This document shows, piece after piece, positions 46,826 through 57,098 of a stretch of DNA of 64,000 nt (its first letter is position 1; each line of letters begins with the position of its first letter). This DNA is from Epiperipatus broadwayi (Eukaryota; Onychophora; Udeonychophora; Euonychophora; Peripatidae), in assembly GCA_028023455.1 (NCBI GenBank), contig JAQFVV010000020.1:7111092-7175091 (forward strand), written 5' to 3'. The position numbers and the translations under genes are program-made. Below the pieces are notes generated by a model. That model worked only from the letters and a program-made list of their open reading frames with translations. It was not told the DNA's origin and ran no database searches.

Positions 46826-47722
46826 ATGATGGCTGAACCTACAACAACCTTGTTTAATTTACCATGTACGGAGGAAGAAGCGATCATCTTCTTACAAGAC
46901 CATGGACTTTTCCCCAAAAGAAAATTGTGTCAAAATGGTCATGAAATGAAAAAGTATGTTCACAATTTGGGACCCAATTTGGTGAAACAATGGTGATGCA
47001 ACTTGAAAGATTGTCTATCCCAAATCACAATGAGAAAAGGCACGTGGTTCGTTGGCTCCAAAATGAATTTCGTGACTGCTATATGTTTCATCTACGATTG
47101 GTCCAAACAATTAACATCCATAACATTTTGTGCGGAGGAATTGAATATTTCAGACAAAACTGTTATCAATTGGAACAACTACCTCCGTGAAGTTTGTACC
47201 TGGAGATTAAGAAATGAAAGGCGGAAAATCGGAGGTCCCAACACAATCATGGAAATTGACGAAAGCCTCTTCACAAAATGGAAGAACAATGCCGAAAGAG
47301 TCCTACCACAGCAATGGCTATTTGGTGGTGTATGCAGAGAGACTGAGAAATATTTTATTGTAGCCATTCGAGATAGAAGTGCGTCTACTCTCATGCAAGA
47401 AATTTTGCAAAATGTACATGAAGGCTCGACTATCTACAGCAATTGCTGGAAGGGATATAAGAGCGAAGAGTTAGCTGAGGCTGGATATGAACACCATCAT
47501 GTTAATCACACATACAACTTCGTAGACCCCACAACTGGCATACATACACAAAATGTTGAAAGATTGTGGGGTTTGGTCAAATGGCGTAATAAAAAACACA
47601 GAGGGACAGCACGTCAGCACCTGGACTCATATTTGAGCGAATTTATGTGGAGGAAGTTGTATAAAGCTGATCCTTTCACTGCGATTTTGGAACATATATC
47701 TCAATTTAGTCCTCCGCAGTGA
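46826..47722 (+). pseudogene. Merlin transposase (DDE, IS1016/IS1595 superfamily), inactivated
   Basis: One frame of 298 codons from ATG 46826 to TGA 47722, interrupted only by TGA at codon 57 (46994-46996), where the family favours an Arg-like position (CGA-to-TGA would explain it). N-terminal part: EEEAIIFLQDHGLF and the zinc-like CQNGHEM...W.C region. Then IPxRKGTWF-type segment (TMRKGTWFVGSK), helix-turn-helix-like FCAEELNISDKTVINWNNYL, and the catalytic domain. Of the three acidic residues, D145 is present in MEIDESLF and E245 in NVERLWGLVKWRN, but the second Asp is Asn206 (TIYSNCWKGY; SD.W expected). Two lesions make this copy dead. Remaining motifs VLPQQWLFGGVCRE and NHTYNFVDPTTGIHTQ are diagnostic. 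Confidence 0.93.
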
Positions 47723-47744
47723 ACGCTATTTGTAAGTAATTTTA

Positions 47745-48655
47745 ATTTTTTTTTCTAATAATTATAAATTTATTAAACGCACATTGATTACGTAAGTAAT
47801 ATTTACTGAGGCTATAACCTCGATAATATGCGTGTAAAATGCGATAGTAAGGACCTCTACAGATGTTTTAACCACAAGCTTACCCTATGGAAGAAAGAGG
47901 GAACCCTTCTTACTTCAACCTACTTCTATTTAAATAGGTGAAGCTGAAGCGGTTAGATCTGCGAGTGTGAAGCTATTCAATACTTCACTGATTAAGTCCA
48001 CATTTCTTATTACACATTAATACTCGCGAAATCTTTCAATTTACAACGAGTCAATGGAAAGATTTTATAGTTGTAAATTGAAAGATTTCGCGAGTATTGA
48101 TGTGTAATAAGAAATGTGGACTTAATCAGTGAAGTATTAAATAGCTTCACACTCGCAGATCTAACCGCTTCAGCTTCACCTATTTAAATAGAAAGTAGGT
48201 TGAAGTAAAGAAGGGTTCCCCTCTTTTCTTCCATAGCGTAAACTTGTGGTTAAAACACCTGTAGAGGTCCTTACTATCGCATTTTACACGCATATTATCA
48301 AGGTTATAGCCTCAGTAAATATTACTTACGTAATCAATGTGCGTTTAATAAATTTATAATTACAACTTTAAATTACTTTAATAGATTTCTAACTATAAAA
48401 TCTTTCCATTGACTGTTGTAAATTGAAAGATTTCGCGAGTATTAATGTGTAATAAGAAATGTGGACTTAATCATTGAAGTATTGAATAGCTTCACACTCG
48501 CAGATCTAACCGCTTCAGCTTCACCTATTTAAATAGAAAGTAGGTTGAAGTAAAGAAGGGTTCCCCTCTGTTCTTCCATAGCGTAAGCTTGTGGTTAAAA
48601 CACCTGTAGAGGTCCTTACTATCGCATTTTACACGCATATTTTCTAATAATTATA
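47745..48655. repeat. Three ~300-bp repeat units (one inverted) inside the Merlin element
   Basis: Unit R1 (47745-48055, plus) is followed by R2 (about 48071-48417) and R3 (48418-48650), both minus. They are very similar by eye and less A+T-rich than surroundings (AAGATTTCGCGAGTATT, CTTCACACTCGCAGATCTAA, CACCTGTAGAGGTCC). R1 also includes the unit-to-unit junction sequence CTATAAAATCTTTCC found between R2 and R3, so R1 is an inverted copy taken across a tandem boundary. An older copy lies outside at 41.4 kb. Confidence 0.9.
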
Positions 48656-48689
48656 CTTTTATAATTAATTATATTATTGAATGTAGACA

Positions 48690-49560
48690 ATAAGTAATCC
48701 AAATGCATGTAAAAGTAAGGTCGCCATTAATGCCATATTCGCATTAAATCTTTATTTTAAATGTACAAAAAATTTTTGGTAATATTTTTACAATGATCAA
48801 ACTTCCACTTAATTACATTTACTTTGTAAATAATTTTCAATATTTTTTTAAATCAAATTAGCAATATACAGTACATTTTTAAAATTACCAAATGCATGTA
48901 AAAGTACGGCATGTGATAACACATTTTCTCCAAGATCGCCATTAATGCTGGATTTGCATTAATTTTTTTTTTTTTAAAATTTACAAATTTCTTTTTATAA
49001 TATTTCTACACTTATCAAACTTCCACTTAATTACATTTAATTTGTAAATAATTTTCAATAATTTTTAACTCAAATTAGCAATATATAGTACGTTTTTAAA
49101 ATTAGCAAATGTATGTAAAACTACGGCATGTGATAACACGTTTTATACAAGATCGCCATTAATGACACATTCGCATTAATTCGGGTAAAGTGTTTTTTAT
49201 CTGTTTTTATTAAATTTACAAAAAATTTTTATTAATATTTCTTCAGTTATCAAACTTCCACTTAATTACGTTTAATTTGTAAATAATTTTCAATAATTTT
49301 TTAAATCAAATTAGCAATATACAGTACGTTTTTATATTTTGTATTGACCTTATTTTGTATTTCATGCATGTAAATTTTCAATAATTTTTTTAATCGAATT
49401 AGCAATATACAGTATGTTTTTATATTTTGTATGGGCCTTATTTTGTATTTCATTCATGTAACTTTTCAATAATTTTTTGTTTTTATATTTTGTATTGACC
49501 TTATTTTGTATTTCATGCATGTAAATTTTCAATAATTTTTTATTTTTTTGTATTTTTTTT
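48690..49560. repeat. Tandem arrays inside the Merlin element
   Basis: Two periodicities: about 190-220-bp units marked by AAATGCATGTAAAAGTA (near 48698, 48889, 49106) and ATCAAACTTCCACTTAATTA, then about 65-90-bp units marked by TATTTTGTATTGACC and TTTTGTATTTCATGCATGTA (49.33-49.55 kb). The 69-codon minus frame here is a reading of the array, not a gene. Confidence 0.85.
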
Positions 49561-49755
49561 TTCAGGACCAAGAAACATGGTGGTGTTCATTTTCTTCCCA
49601 CCAAAAAGCCATCTAAAAAACCATGTAATCCCTTTTTTTTCTTTCTGTAATATGTAATTTTTTTTTTAATTTTTATATTTTTGCCATTTTTTTTTTTTTA
49701 TCATGTGACCTGCGTCACATTTTTGTCTTTTTTATGTTTTTGTTTTTTATCACAT

Positions 49756-49942
49756 GATCAACCAATGATGTATTACCATGAAGGCATATCAGTCTAATCT
49801 TGCGATTTTTAATGTACCGTGTTCACGCGATCTGCAGACACACTTTAGCGACTAAATGTGTCTACAGATCACTTGGAGACATTATCTTAAAAATCACAAC
49901 ATTAGACTGATATTCCTTCAGGGTAATACATCATCGGTTGAA
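49756..49942. repeat. Palindrome at the right end of the Merlin element
   Basis: About 90-bp arms meet near TTTAGCGACTAAA. The left arm begins CAACCAATGATGTATTACC and the right arm ends GGTAATACATCATCGGTTG, the inner part of the terminal inverted repeat. So the right end carries a second, inverted copy of part of the TIR, like a nested MITE. The 71-codon plus frame is spurious. Confidence 0.85.
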
Positions 49943-49959
49943 TTATCCGCAAGTACCAA

Positions 49960-50620
49960 GTATATGTTACACTTATTTAGCTTATCAGTTTATTGCGGCA
50001 TTTTTCTCTCTCTATTACACTTTAGAAATTCTTCTATAACAATAAAGCTTGTTGATTTTTCCAATGAATGATATTGTTTATGAGAAGGGCATGCATGATT
50101 GAAGTAAAATTTGCTTAAATGACTTTAAAAGCTTCTAGCAAAACATTATTTAACTAATAAAATAATAAAGTAGGTAAAAGTAAATTGAAAAGTAAGTTGA
50201 ACACATAATTAAACAGTTAATAAGTATTTATTTTTTTGTTTTTTAATGTGTGTGATTGTCTAAAAATACTGAACAGTTGATAATATGGTATTTATGAACC
50301 AATCAGAAATTGATATTGGAGCAGGGTTTTTAAACTTTTCATTGAAAAATTTTTTTTAAACTTTCATTGGCCAAGTGAATTAAAGTTTTACAACTTTTGA
50401 TTGGTCAATTAACAAACTCAGCCATAAATATATATTAAGCTTTTGATATTATATTTGTTTTAGTTTCGTTTGTAAAAAGTATATTAACAATTTGTTAGAT
50501 TATGAAAGTGAATGAAAGTTTTCAAAAATAAATTTCTATTTATAATTATAAAAATATTCGATAGTGGAAGACCGAGTTTGTAACAAATTAGAAAGTGCTG
50601 CAGACATCATTGATTTCTTA
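49960..50620. other. A+T-rich DNA, no gene seen
   Basis: Nothing recognisable apart from T-rich runs. Confidence 0.5.
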
Positions 50621-50624
50621 CTCA

Positions 50625-51040
50625 ATTTATGTTAGTGTCAAAGTAAAGAATTTTTTTACTAAAATCTCATTATTTTTCTAAAATAATTATATTTTAGCAC
50701 ATTTTACCAAAATACATTATATGTAAATAAATGCCAGCAAAATACTCTAAATTATTTATTTCTGTTTGAAAATGAAAGAAAGAGCTTAGGGCAATGAAAA
50801 TTGTTGACAAGTGTCAAAATTATTGTTAGCACTGTCTTCTTTTTCAATATATGTTTGTGTAAAAGTATACAATTTTTTACTAAAATCTTGCTATTTTTCT
50901 AAAATAATATTTTCAGCATATTTTATAAAATTAATTTATAATATGTATGAAAAATAATAAAAAACATTCTAAGACATTCTTTCATTTTCAAAGTCAAAAC
51001 AGAAGTTGGAGCGGTGAAAATTATTGACATTCCTCTATTA
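50625..51040. repeat. Two direct repeats of about 200 bp
   Basis: 50625-50825 and 50845-51040 share, in order, TTTTTTACTAAAATCT, ATTTTTCTAAAATAAT and GGGCAATGAAAATTGTTGAC versus GAGCGGTGAAAATTATTGAC. Old tandem duplication; no ORF. Confidence 0.7.
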
Positions 51041-51309
51041 TCTGAAATGTGAACCAACCAATCAGCATATAGGAAAGCTTGCCTTCTCCTCTTACATCAA
51101 TATTATTGTTTTTTACTTGTAAAATAATTCTAAAGAGGGTAGCATCTTATAGTACATTTTAAGCTTTAAAATAAGCATAAAAACACTACCATAACTCAAA
51201 AATTGACAGTTTACAATCAACTTGAAGCTGTCAACATCCTGACAAGAGAATTTCTCAGAAGGGGTTAAAAATTAGGACAATTTTAACTTTTAGATTAATC
51301 AGGTCATAT

Positions 51310-51870
51310 AAAAACATAGATTTTATCTTTAGAGATATGTGTAGACAGTAATTAAAATATAATTAACTTTATTTTAATTATTAAATAAAATCATTTATTT
51401 AATTTAAAGCAAGTATCTTTATATTTAAAACAAATACTTTTTATTTAAGAATTCTTAAAAAATTATGATTAAAATCATCCTAATATTAAATATTACCATT
51501 TATAAAAGTTATTACTCTTTTAAATATAATTAACTCTTAAAATAATTCATTTTAATGTTCTCTCTTTTACCATAGATGTGCATTTACACACATGTGATAC
51601 TAGGAAATGATTAAAGAAACTATAAAGTTTATTACAGATTAATAACTAATATTTTAAAAGATAGCAAAACAAAACTTTACCTACTAAAATTAACTTAAAA
51701 TAGAACCCATTTTTAACTTGCTTTATTTAAGTTTAACCTATCAAATTTTATCTTTAATCAGCTACTAAGTCAATTAACTGATATTTTAGTAACTATTATT
51801 TAAATATATTTTAGAGTGCATAATAAGATTTTATACAGTTTTAAAATAGTAAAGTATCTAGCAAAAAAAT
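51310..51870 (-). repeat. Dispersed repeat, copy 2
   Basis: Inverted partner of 22020-22620, aligned throughout with scattered changes. On the minus strand anchors are AATAGTTACTAAAA, TTTTGCTATCTTTTAAAATA and TTAAAATGAATT. It lacks coding potential. Confidence 0.75.
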
Positions 51871-52207
51871 TATCTCTATTTGAGTTTAAATATTTTTTAA
51901 AGTATTGATTAAGCTATAAGCTTGAACCAAACTGGTCTGGGGATAAGCGTTTTTTTGGGTAGAGATTTTAAATGTTTTTTCTTATCACACTTATCAATTA
52001 AGAGCTTATTTGAGCTATTGGTATGCTCCCTGTATTACATTTTTGTAAATACAAGCTTATAAAAGCAATGTTATGTTATATAGGACTTGCTTTATTGATA
52101 ATATATAATTTAGATAAACTTGATTTTGCATAAAGCTAGTTATTTCACAGATATAAATCATATAATCCCTGGTTATTCTTGTGATATATATATATATATA
52201 TATATAT

Positions 52208-52359
52208 ATTGTAAAAGACCCAGAAAGAGACCACATGTGAGATGGATGGATGAAATAAGAAAATGTGCAGGGGTGTTGTGGAGAAGAGAAGCTAAAGATC
52301 GGAGAAGATGGATTAAACTTGGAGAGACCTTCATCCTGCAGTGGATTGATAATGGTTGA
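52208..52359 (+). pseudogene. LINE ORF2 C-terminal end (RTE-like), 5'-truncated
   Basis: KRPRKRPHVRWMDEIRKCAG, then VLWRREAKDRRRWIKLGETF, then ILQWIDNG and stop. It matches the conserved extreme C-terminus of endonuclease-reverse-transcriptase LINEs (pattern RPxxRWxDDIxx..G..W...A.DR..W..LxExFxxQW). It is followed at once by a TGATGATGATA tail and TA repeats, the usual kind of 3' end for RTE-like elements. The copy is truncated to about 50 codons. The (TA)n run on the left may have been the insertion target. Confidence 0.8.
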
Positions 52360-52651
52360 TGATGATATATATATATATATTGAAATGAACAATGTATTAT
52401 TCATTTCAGTGTCAGCCGTGTGATTTTCCACATGGGTGAGATTTAAAAAAATTATCTATATATATAAAACTCCTTTGTCAAAGAATATATTGCAAATAAC
52501 ACAATTAGATAAGAGATTTCAAAAAAATTCAGGCAATTAAAATGTTATGCAAATTAATCAATTTAAATTTAAAAAACTGAAACAGGCTGTTCAAGGCAGA
52601 GAGAAATAAAATGTATATGATATCATTTTTTTCTAATTGCATTCATTGTAG

Positions 52652-52899
52652 ATTCCCACTTTATTAAAATGACATCAGATCCCATTATGCTCAATGAGTA
52701 AAAGAATGGAAAAACCACCATCTGTTAATCTAATCTGGACATCTGTAGAACTTGGCATGCTACTTCTAATAAATCTTATTAAAAATGAACAATGCTTATT
52801 TCAAATTCAAGAGCTAAAAATTGCTAATGTATATTATGGCACATATGAATTGTTTAATATTTGCCATCAGGAAGAAACAAACTGTGGTAATCTCACTTT
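52652..52899 (+). CDS. Candidate internal exon, unknown gene
   Basis: A segment bounded by a strong acceptor-like tract (TTTTTTTCTAATTGCATTCA then TTGTAG) and a consensus donor TTT|GTAAGT at 52900. An alternative acceptor is CAG at 52676-52678. A frame open from after 52671 and running through the donor reads KRMEKPPSVNLIWTSVELGM, LLLINLIKNEQCLFQIQELK, IANVYYGTYELFNICHQEET and NCGNLTL. The W.S.E...LI.L...........Y..W-less pattern only faintly recalls MADF/Myb-SANT domains, so I do not assign it. TGA at 52670-52672 is in the same frame, so only the downstream acceptor gives a fully open exon. Confidence 0.3.
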
Positions 52900-52919
52900 G
52901 TAAGTCTTATGTTTAAAAA

Positions 52920-54190
52920 AGACTATTTATTAAAGTTAGTTGCATTTTAATGTAGCTAAAATTAAAAAAAAGCAATGTATTATATATGTATATCATATTA
53001 ACATTCTAAAGAACTTTTTTAATTCACATAAACCAAAGTTTATTTTGTAGAAAATGTCAGTTTATAAATAAGTAATTATAATAATGGAAAATGTAATATT
53101 CATCCTAAATGTAATATATCTATGCATAAATCATCCAAGTATTAAATAATTAGAGTAAATAATTATTAATAACTTAAGTTAATGATTTAATTATTATCTA
53201 TCAGATTCATTTGTCCATAGCCAACCCTGTGTTTGATTGCTGAGAATTAGATTTTGTGGTAGTGAACTGATGGTATATATGTGCAGTTGTTTGTTCATTG
53301 TCAAATCATTTAAATATATCTGTATTCATAAAGGAGAAATAATTCATATTTTGTTTTAATAAATTAAAATATTGGACTTAAACCAAGCTATCCCTGTTGA
53401 AGTCATAGTTTTATTAAATTGGGATTAGGATTTAAAAATGATCAATCCTTATAATTACTGTTGTAGAAAAATGTAGTGATTAGATATCCCATATTCAGTA
53501 TATGCATGTCTATACTAGAAAAATTATAAGCAAAGTCTTATATTTATGGATTATCCATACTTAAAGTTATATTTTAAATTTATTGAAGTAAAGGTTTGCT
53601 GTATGCAAATGTACTCAATTATCTATGACTGTATTAATATTATAATGTAATTGAAATTAAAATTATTCTTGTAATCTTGGACATTTTATAAATAATTTTC
53701 ATTTTTCTGCATGTGAATGAAATAAGACAATAATATGTAAGAGATTAGAGAAAAGGCTTTATTAAAAAAAAAAAAAATTATACGTCAACTGATAATTATG
53801 TTTGTATTTATACTATAGTTGTATTAAATGTAATATTCTATGATCTGCACTCGTTTATTGGGACTAACTTATGTTCTTCATGATTCATCAGGTTTTGCAA
53901 ACAGGGTATGTGTCTAGTGGTCATCATTATTCTAGTAAATAAAACATTGTTAAACACATATGTGCTGGTTTGTTTCCTGAGATTTAAAGTCAGGTGGTGT
54001 CCGTATAAGTTATATATATTTTTAAAAAATATAAATCATTGAAAATGCTTAGTCTGACCATTAGAATATATATATATAACCTACTAAAAGTAGACTGAAA
54101 TAAATCTCACAAGATTTATCTTGCGTAAATAGTATATACAAGTGCTTTAAAATGCTGTTTGAAGAAGCTGTTAATAACAAACCATCAAAA
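52920..54190. other. A+T-rich DNA, no gene seen
   Basis: No ORF or repeat partner was found. Confidence 0.5.
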
Positions 54191-54202
54191 TAAGTTAATC
54201 CA

Positions 54203-54243
54203 GGGTAAGTGCTTTCGAGGTGTTATCCCTCATAATCATAGCC
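54203..54243 (-). ncRNA. Hammerhead-shaped motif in PLE 3' UTR (variant A3-U8), copy e
   Basis: Minus strand: GGCT; ATGATTA; T; stem II GAGG/CCTC; GAAA; stem III AG-CA-CT; T17; ACCC (stem I keeps three of four pairs). It lies about 65-105 nt beyond the PLE stop codon at 54308, as in the other PLE lineages. Confidence 0.5.
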
Positions 54244-54307
54244 AAAATAGTAATAGTTGTTGTGATAGTATTAGATGGTAATATATGCAAATGTATATGT
54301 AAATTAA

Positions 54308-54440
54308 TCAGCTTGTCCATTTTCTAGAGATAGCAAAGCATGTGTAGCATCTAGTAATTTCTTTATTGTCGTTGATGATAAAATTCGCTTCTTTTATCTT
54401 CCTTTTGCAATCGTTAGTTTCAGTGCATACAATTTACATG
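54308..54440 (-). pseudogene. Penelope-like element tail, third lineage
   Basis: The minus strand reads VCTETNDCKRKIKEANFIIN, then DNKEITRCYTCFAISRKWTS and TGA at 54308. It corresponds residue by residue to the C-terminal end of the 40-kb PLE (LCTERNDVKQKIKEACFIAN...FTISRKWSL) but is clearly diverged. Only the last 43 or so codons and the 3' UTR remain. A more G+C-rich point at 54.44 kb marks the truncation. Confidence 0.8.
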
Positions 54441-55030
54441 CTAGCCTATGACGTCCCAACCCCAAATTTTTTTCTTTAAATTTTCAATTTTTAAGCCTAG
54501 ACATTTTTTTAAGATAATGAGTTCATAGTTAAATATTGTGTGGAAAATAGATATCTAGCTGTACTTAGAAAGTAAAACAAGGATGGTAAACTTTTTTTTT
54601 ATAAAATAAACTTTATTTATGACAAATTATACAGGAGAGAAAAAAGAATTTGCATGACGTATGATACATAGCTTATAAAAATATAATCATTACATCTAGT
54701 GTTTGAAGGCAGATAAAAATATTTCCAGTAGATGAATGTATAAATTATAGGCTTTATATTATTCTCAAGTAATGCACAATTAATAAAAATATTATTCTGT
54801 CAAATTTTGTTCATAGTACTTTTAAATGAGTAAACTCTTGGTAAGGCCCAACTCTAGTAAATAATACCTTCTTTGTCAATAGACTTCTAAGTATTTGCCT
54901 GTGGTGAGCTATTTAAAGGCTGCTTTATTTATTTTTATCTATATATTCTATATTTGTGTGTTAATATATGCATGTAATGAATTTAATGAACATTCAGTTG
55001 TGATAAGTATATTCATATCTTTCATATGTA

Positions 55031-55911
55031 TGAGGAGGTACCCAAAAGTAACTGGAATTTTATAATAAAAAATGTTTATTTACTTTAATCTCTTTCAAAT
55101 TACTTTTCATTTGATGCAATATATTGGTCTAAACATATTTTTCATTTTTCAAAGTAGTCCAGAAACATTGCAAATGATGCCTTTTAATGCCTGTGTTTTT
55201 TTTTTTTTACATACCACTTCTAAGTCTGCAAAAAGAAGTGACGTTTTTGCATTCAAAAGAATAAAAAATGTTACACAAAGTGATTGAGTGAATGTGACTG
55301 ATAGATAATCCAAGTTATGCGAATTTAATTAAAAAGTGTTTCACCCTCAAAGGTTTGTGAGCCGATACTTCATAAGAAGAAGTTTGCACTCCTCACTTTG
55401 CCACAAATTGAGATATTTATGCTTTACCATATCACATAAACATTTCAGAACATACAGATAAAATGCCTGACCATTGTGATCTAATTCTGAAAGAAAAATG
55501 TCATTTGCATAAAATAAAAAAATAGCATTGTTTTGACATTGGACTTCACTTTCAATGCTTTTTGGGGATATGGAGAGTTTGACACTTCTATTAAACCACT
55601 CATAAACTTGAGTTTTTCTGACATCAGCTTGCTTGTAATCTCTTTCAAGCATTACAAATGTTTTCCTGCTGTTTTTCATAAAGGAAAACAGAATTTCACA
55701 TTATTCCAATTTTTCAGCTATTACAAAATTGACAAATATGTGCAATGCACTTTATATAAAAAAGTGTTCTATAAGGAACCACAATTTTTGGTGATGTCAT
55801 TTGGCAGATTGATGCAGAAGAATCTCTTCCATAGATATGTAGCAGCAGAAACATGTACTACAAAAGGCATGCATACCAATGAATGATACCATTATTTTTG
55901 GGTCCTCCTTG
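55031..55911 (-). mobile_element. Internally deleted mariner, 881 bp, with TA target duplication
   Basis: Flanked by TA at 55029-55030 and 55912-55913. Ends TGAGGAGGTACCCAAAAGTA (left) and, inverted, CAAGGAGGACCCAAAAATAA (right). Tc1/mariner elements insert at TA and are usually near 1.3 kb, so about 400 bp are missing. Same family as the relic at 13.9 kb. Confidence 0.9.
55347..55679 (-). pseudogene. Mariner transposase, fused remnant after internal deletion
   Basis: 110 codons that keep two separate parts of a mariner transposase. The first is the N-terminal helix-turn-helix end (FVMLERDYKQADVRKTQVYE, WFNR). The second is a piece from the catalytic half (DHNGQAFYLYVLKCLCDMVK, HKYLNLWQSEECK, corresponding to the YLxVLxRLRDxVRxKRPxLWQ block). 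The junction is near residue 45. The DDE/D catalytic residues are not present, so it has no transposase activity. An intact frame across the junction may be chance. Decayed N-terminal codons lie upstream at 55.68-55.80 kb. Confidence 0.8.
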
Positions 55912-55914
55912 TAT

Positions 55915-57086
55915 GTCATTTTTAAAAACAATATACAGTTTGTTGTGGAATTCTACTAATAGTGATAATTTTAATAATGTGCATCATGTGTAAAAAAAAA
56001 AAAATTATTGTTCATTCCATTTTCAGAATAACATTAAATAATTGGAAAACAAAAAAAAATAATGAACAAAAATGGTGTAATTTTAATATTAAAAAAAAAA
56101 GCTATTAAAATAAATGACTCTTACAAAATAATAAATTTATTTTGAAAACTTTGAAATCAGTAAAGTTAAATATTATTAGAGGTGGCTTTATTGAATAAGG
56201 AGAAGTCTTTGATGGTTGTTTAGGGGCCATGTGACATTAGAGCAACAAAATGATAGGGTAAACCCATTAGTTTCTTTCAAGTAATAGAACAGGTTTTTTT
56301 TTGCTTTGTTAAAATCAGTTCAGGAATTTCTAGCTATAATTTGATCTGTAAGTGTTAAATTTCTTGTACGTAACATCATAAATATGTTAATGATTATTAT
56401 TAGTCATTTATCAAGCTAGAGATTACTATATCTTGGTTTATTAAACTCAACCTCTTGATATTTTTAATCCAATTCCATTCCTCTTTGTAGCATGAGTAGT
56501 AACTAAATCTCAACGTATTAACTCTTTTCATGAAAATATGTAATTGTAAAGCACTCACTGACTTTGAGTTAAGATGAAAAAGTATAAATTAATAAACATA
56601 AACTAATTAATTGTACTGAACCAGCTTTCAGCAAAACCCTGCCAGAACCACAGTAGTGAATAAACAAAAAGGATTCATATGTTTCATTGTCCAAAAATGA
56701 AATATCTAATTACCTTATTTGCATAAGTGTCTCATTTACATATTATATCATATCAATTATAGAAGCTTACCTCTACTGCATAACTTTATTCTGCATTATG
56801 ATTCTGGCAGTATTTTGCTGAAAGTTAGCTCAGTGGAGTTAATTAACCTATATTTATAAATTTATACCTTTTCATTTGAACTCAAAGCAATGAGTGCTTT
56901 AGAATCACATAAGTAATATCTTAGATATATTTCAAAATCTCTATTTACTTCACTGGCTAGAAACTTATAAAAAAAGTCATTTATCTTTTTCAAGTACTTT
57001 ATTCATGTTTCATGAAGCCGAGTTAAAATGGAAAATTTAAAATATATATATAAAGTTTTACCTATTAATTTAATTATTATCACGAT
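55915..57086. other. A+T-rich DNA, no gene seen
   Basis: Contains short mirrored patches at 56.55-56.95 kb (CAGCTTTCAGCAAAACCCTG against CAGTATTTTGCTGAAAG, and AAGCACTCACTG against AATGAGTGCTTTA), suggesting another old inverted repeat with arms near 56.55-56.68 and 56.80-56.91 kb. No ORF. Confidence 0.45.
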
Positions 57087-57098
57087 AAAATAAATTGT

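Larger units (their letters stand above)
46553..49957 (+). mobile_element. Merlin (IS1016-like) DNA transposon, about 3.4 kb
   Basis: Terminal inverted repeats of about 30 bp: GGTACTTACAGATAATTCAA from 46553, and at 49957 reading inward GGTACTTGCGGATAATTCAA, continuing CCGATGACGTATT / CCGATGATGTATT. Between them lie a Merlin transposase gene, three copies of a ~300-bp unit, two tandem arrays and a terminal palindrome. Merlin elements are usually about 1.4-3.5 kb with 8-9-bp target duplications. No matching duplication is visible (GAAAGAAA before, AAGTATAT after). Confidence 0.85.

Noticed and set aside
47179-47394. 71-codon minus frame
   Set aside because: Antisense to the Merlin transposase.
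52057-52431. 124-codon minus frame
   Set aside because: Runs antisense through the LINE C-terminus and TA microsatellites (YIYIYIYI).
55533-55886. 117-codon plus frame
   Set aside because: Antisense to the mariner transposase remnant and extending into its terminal region.
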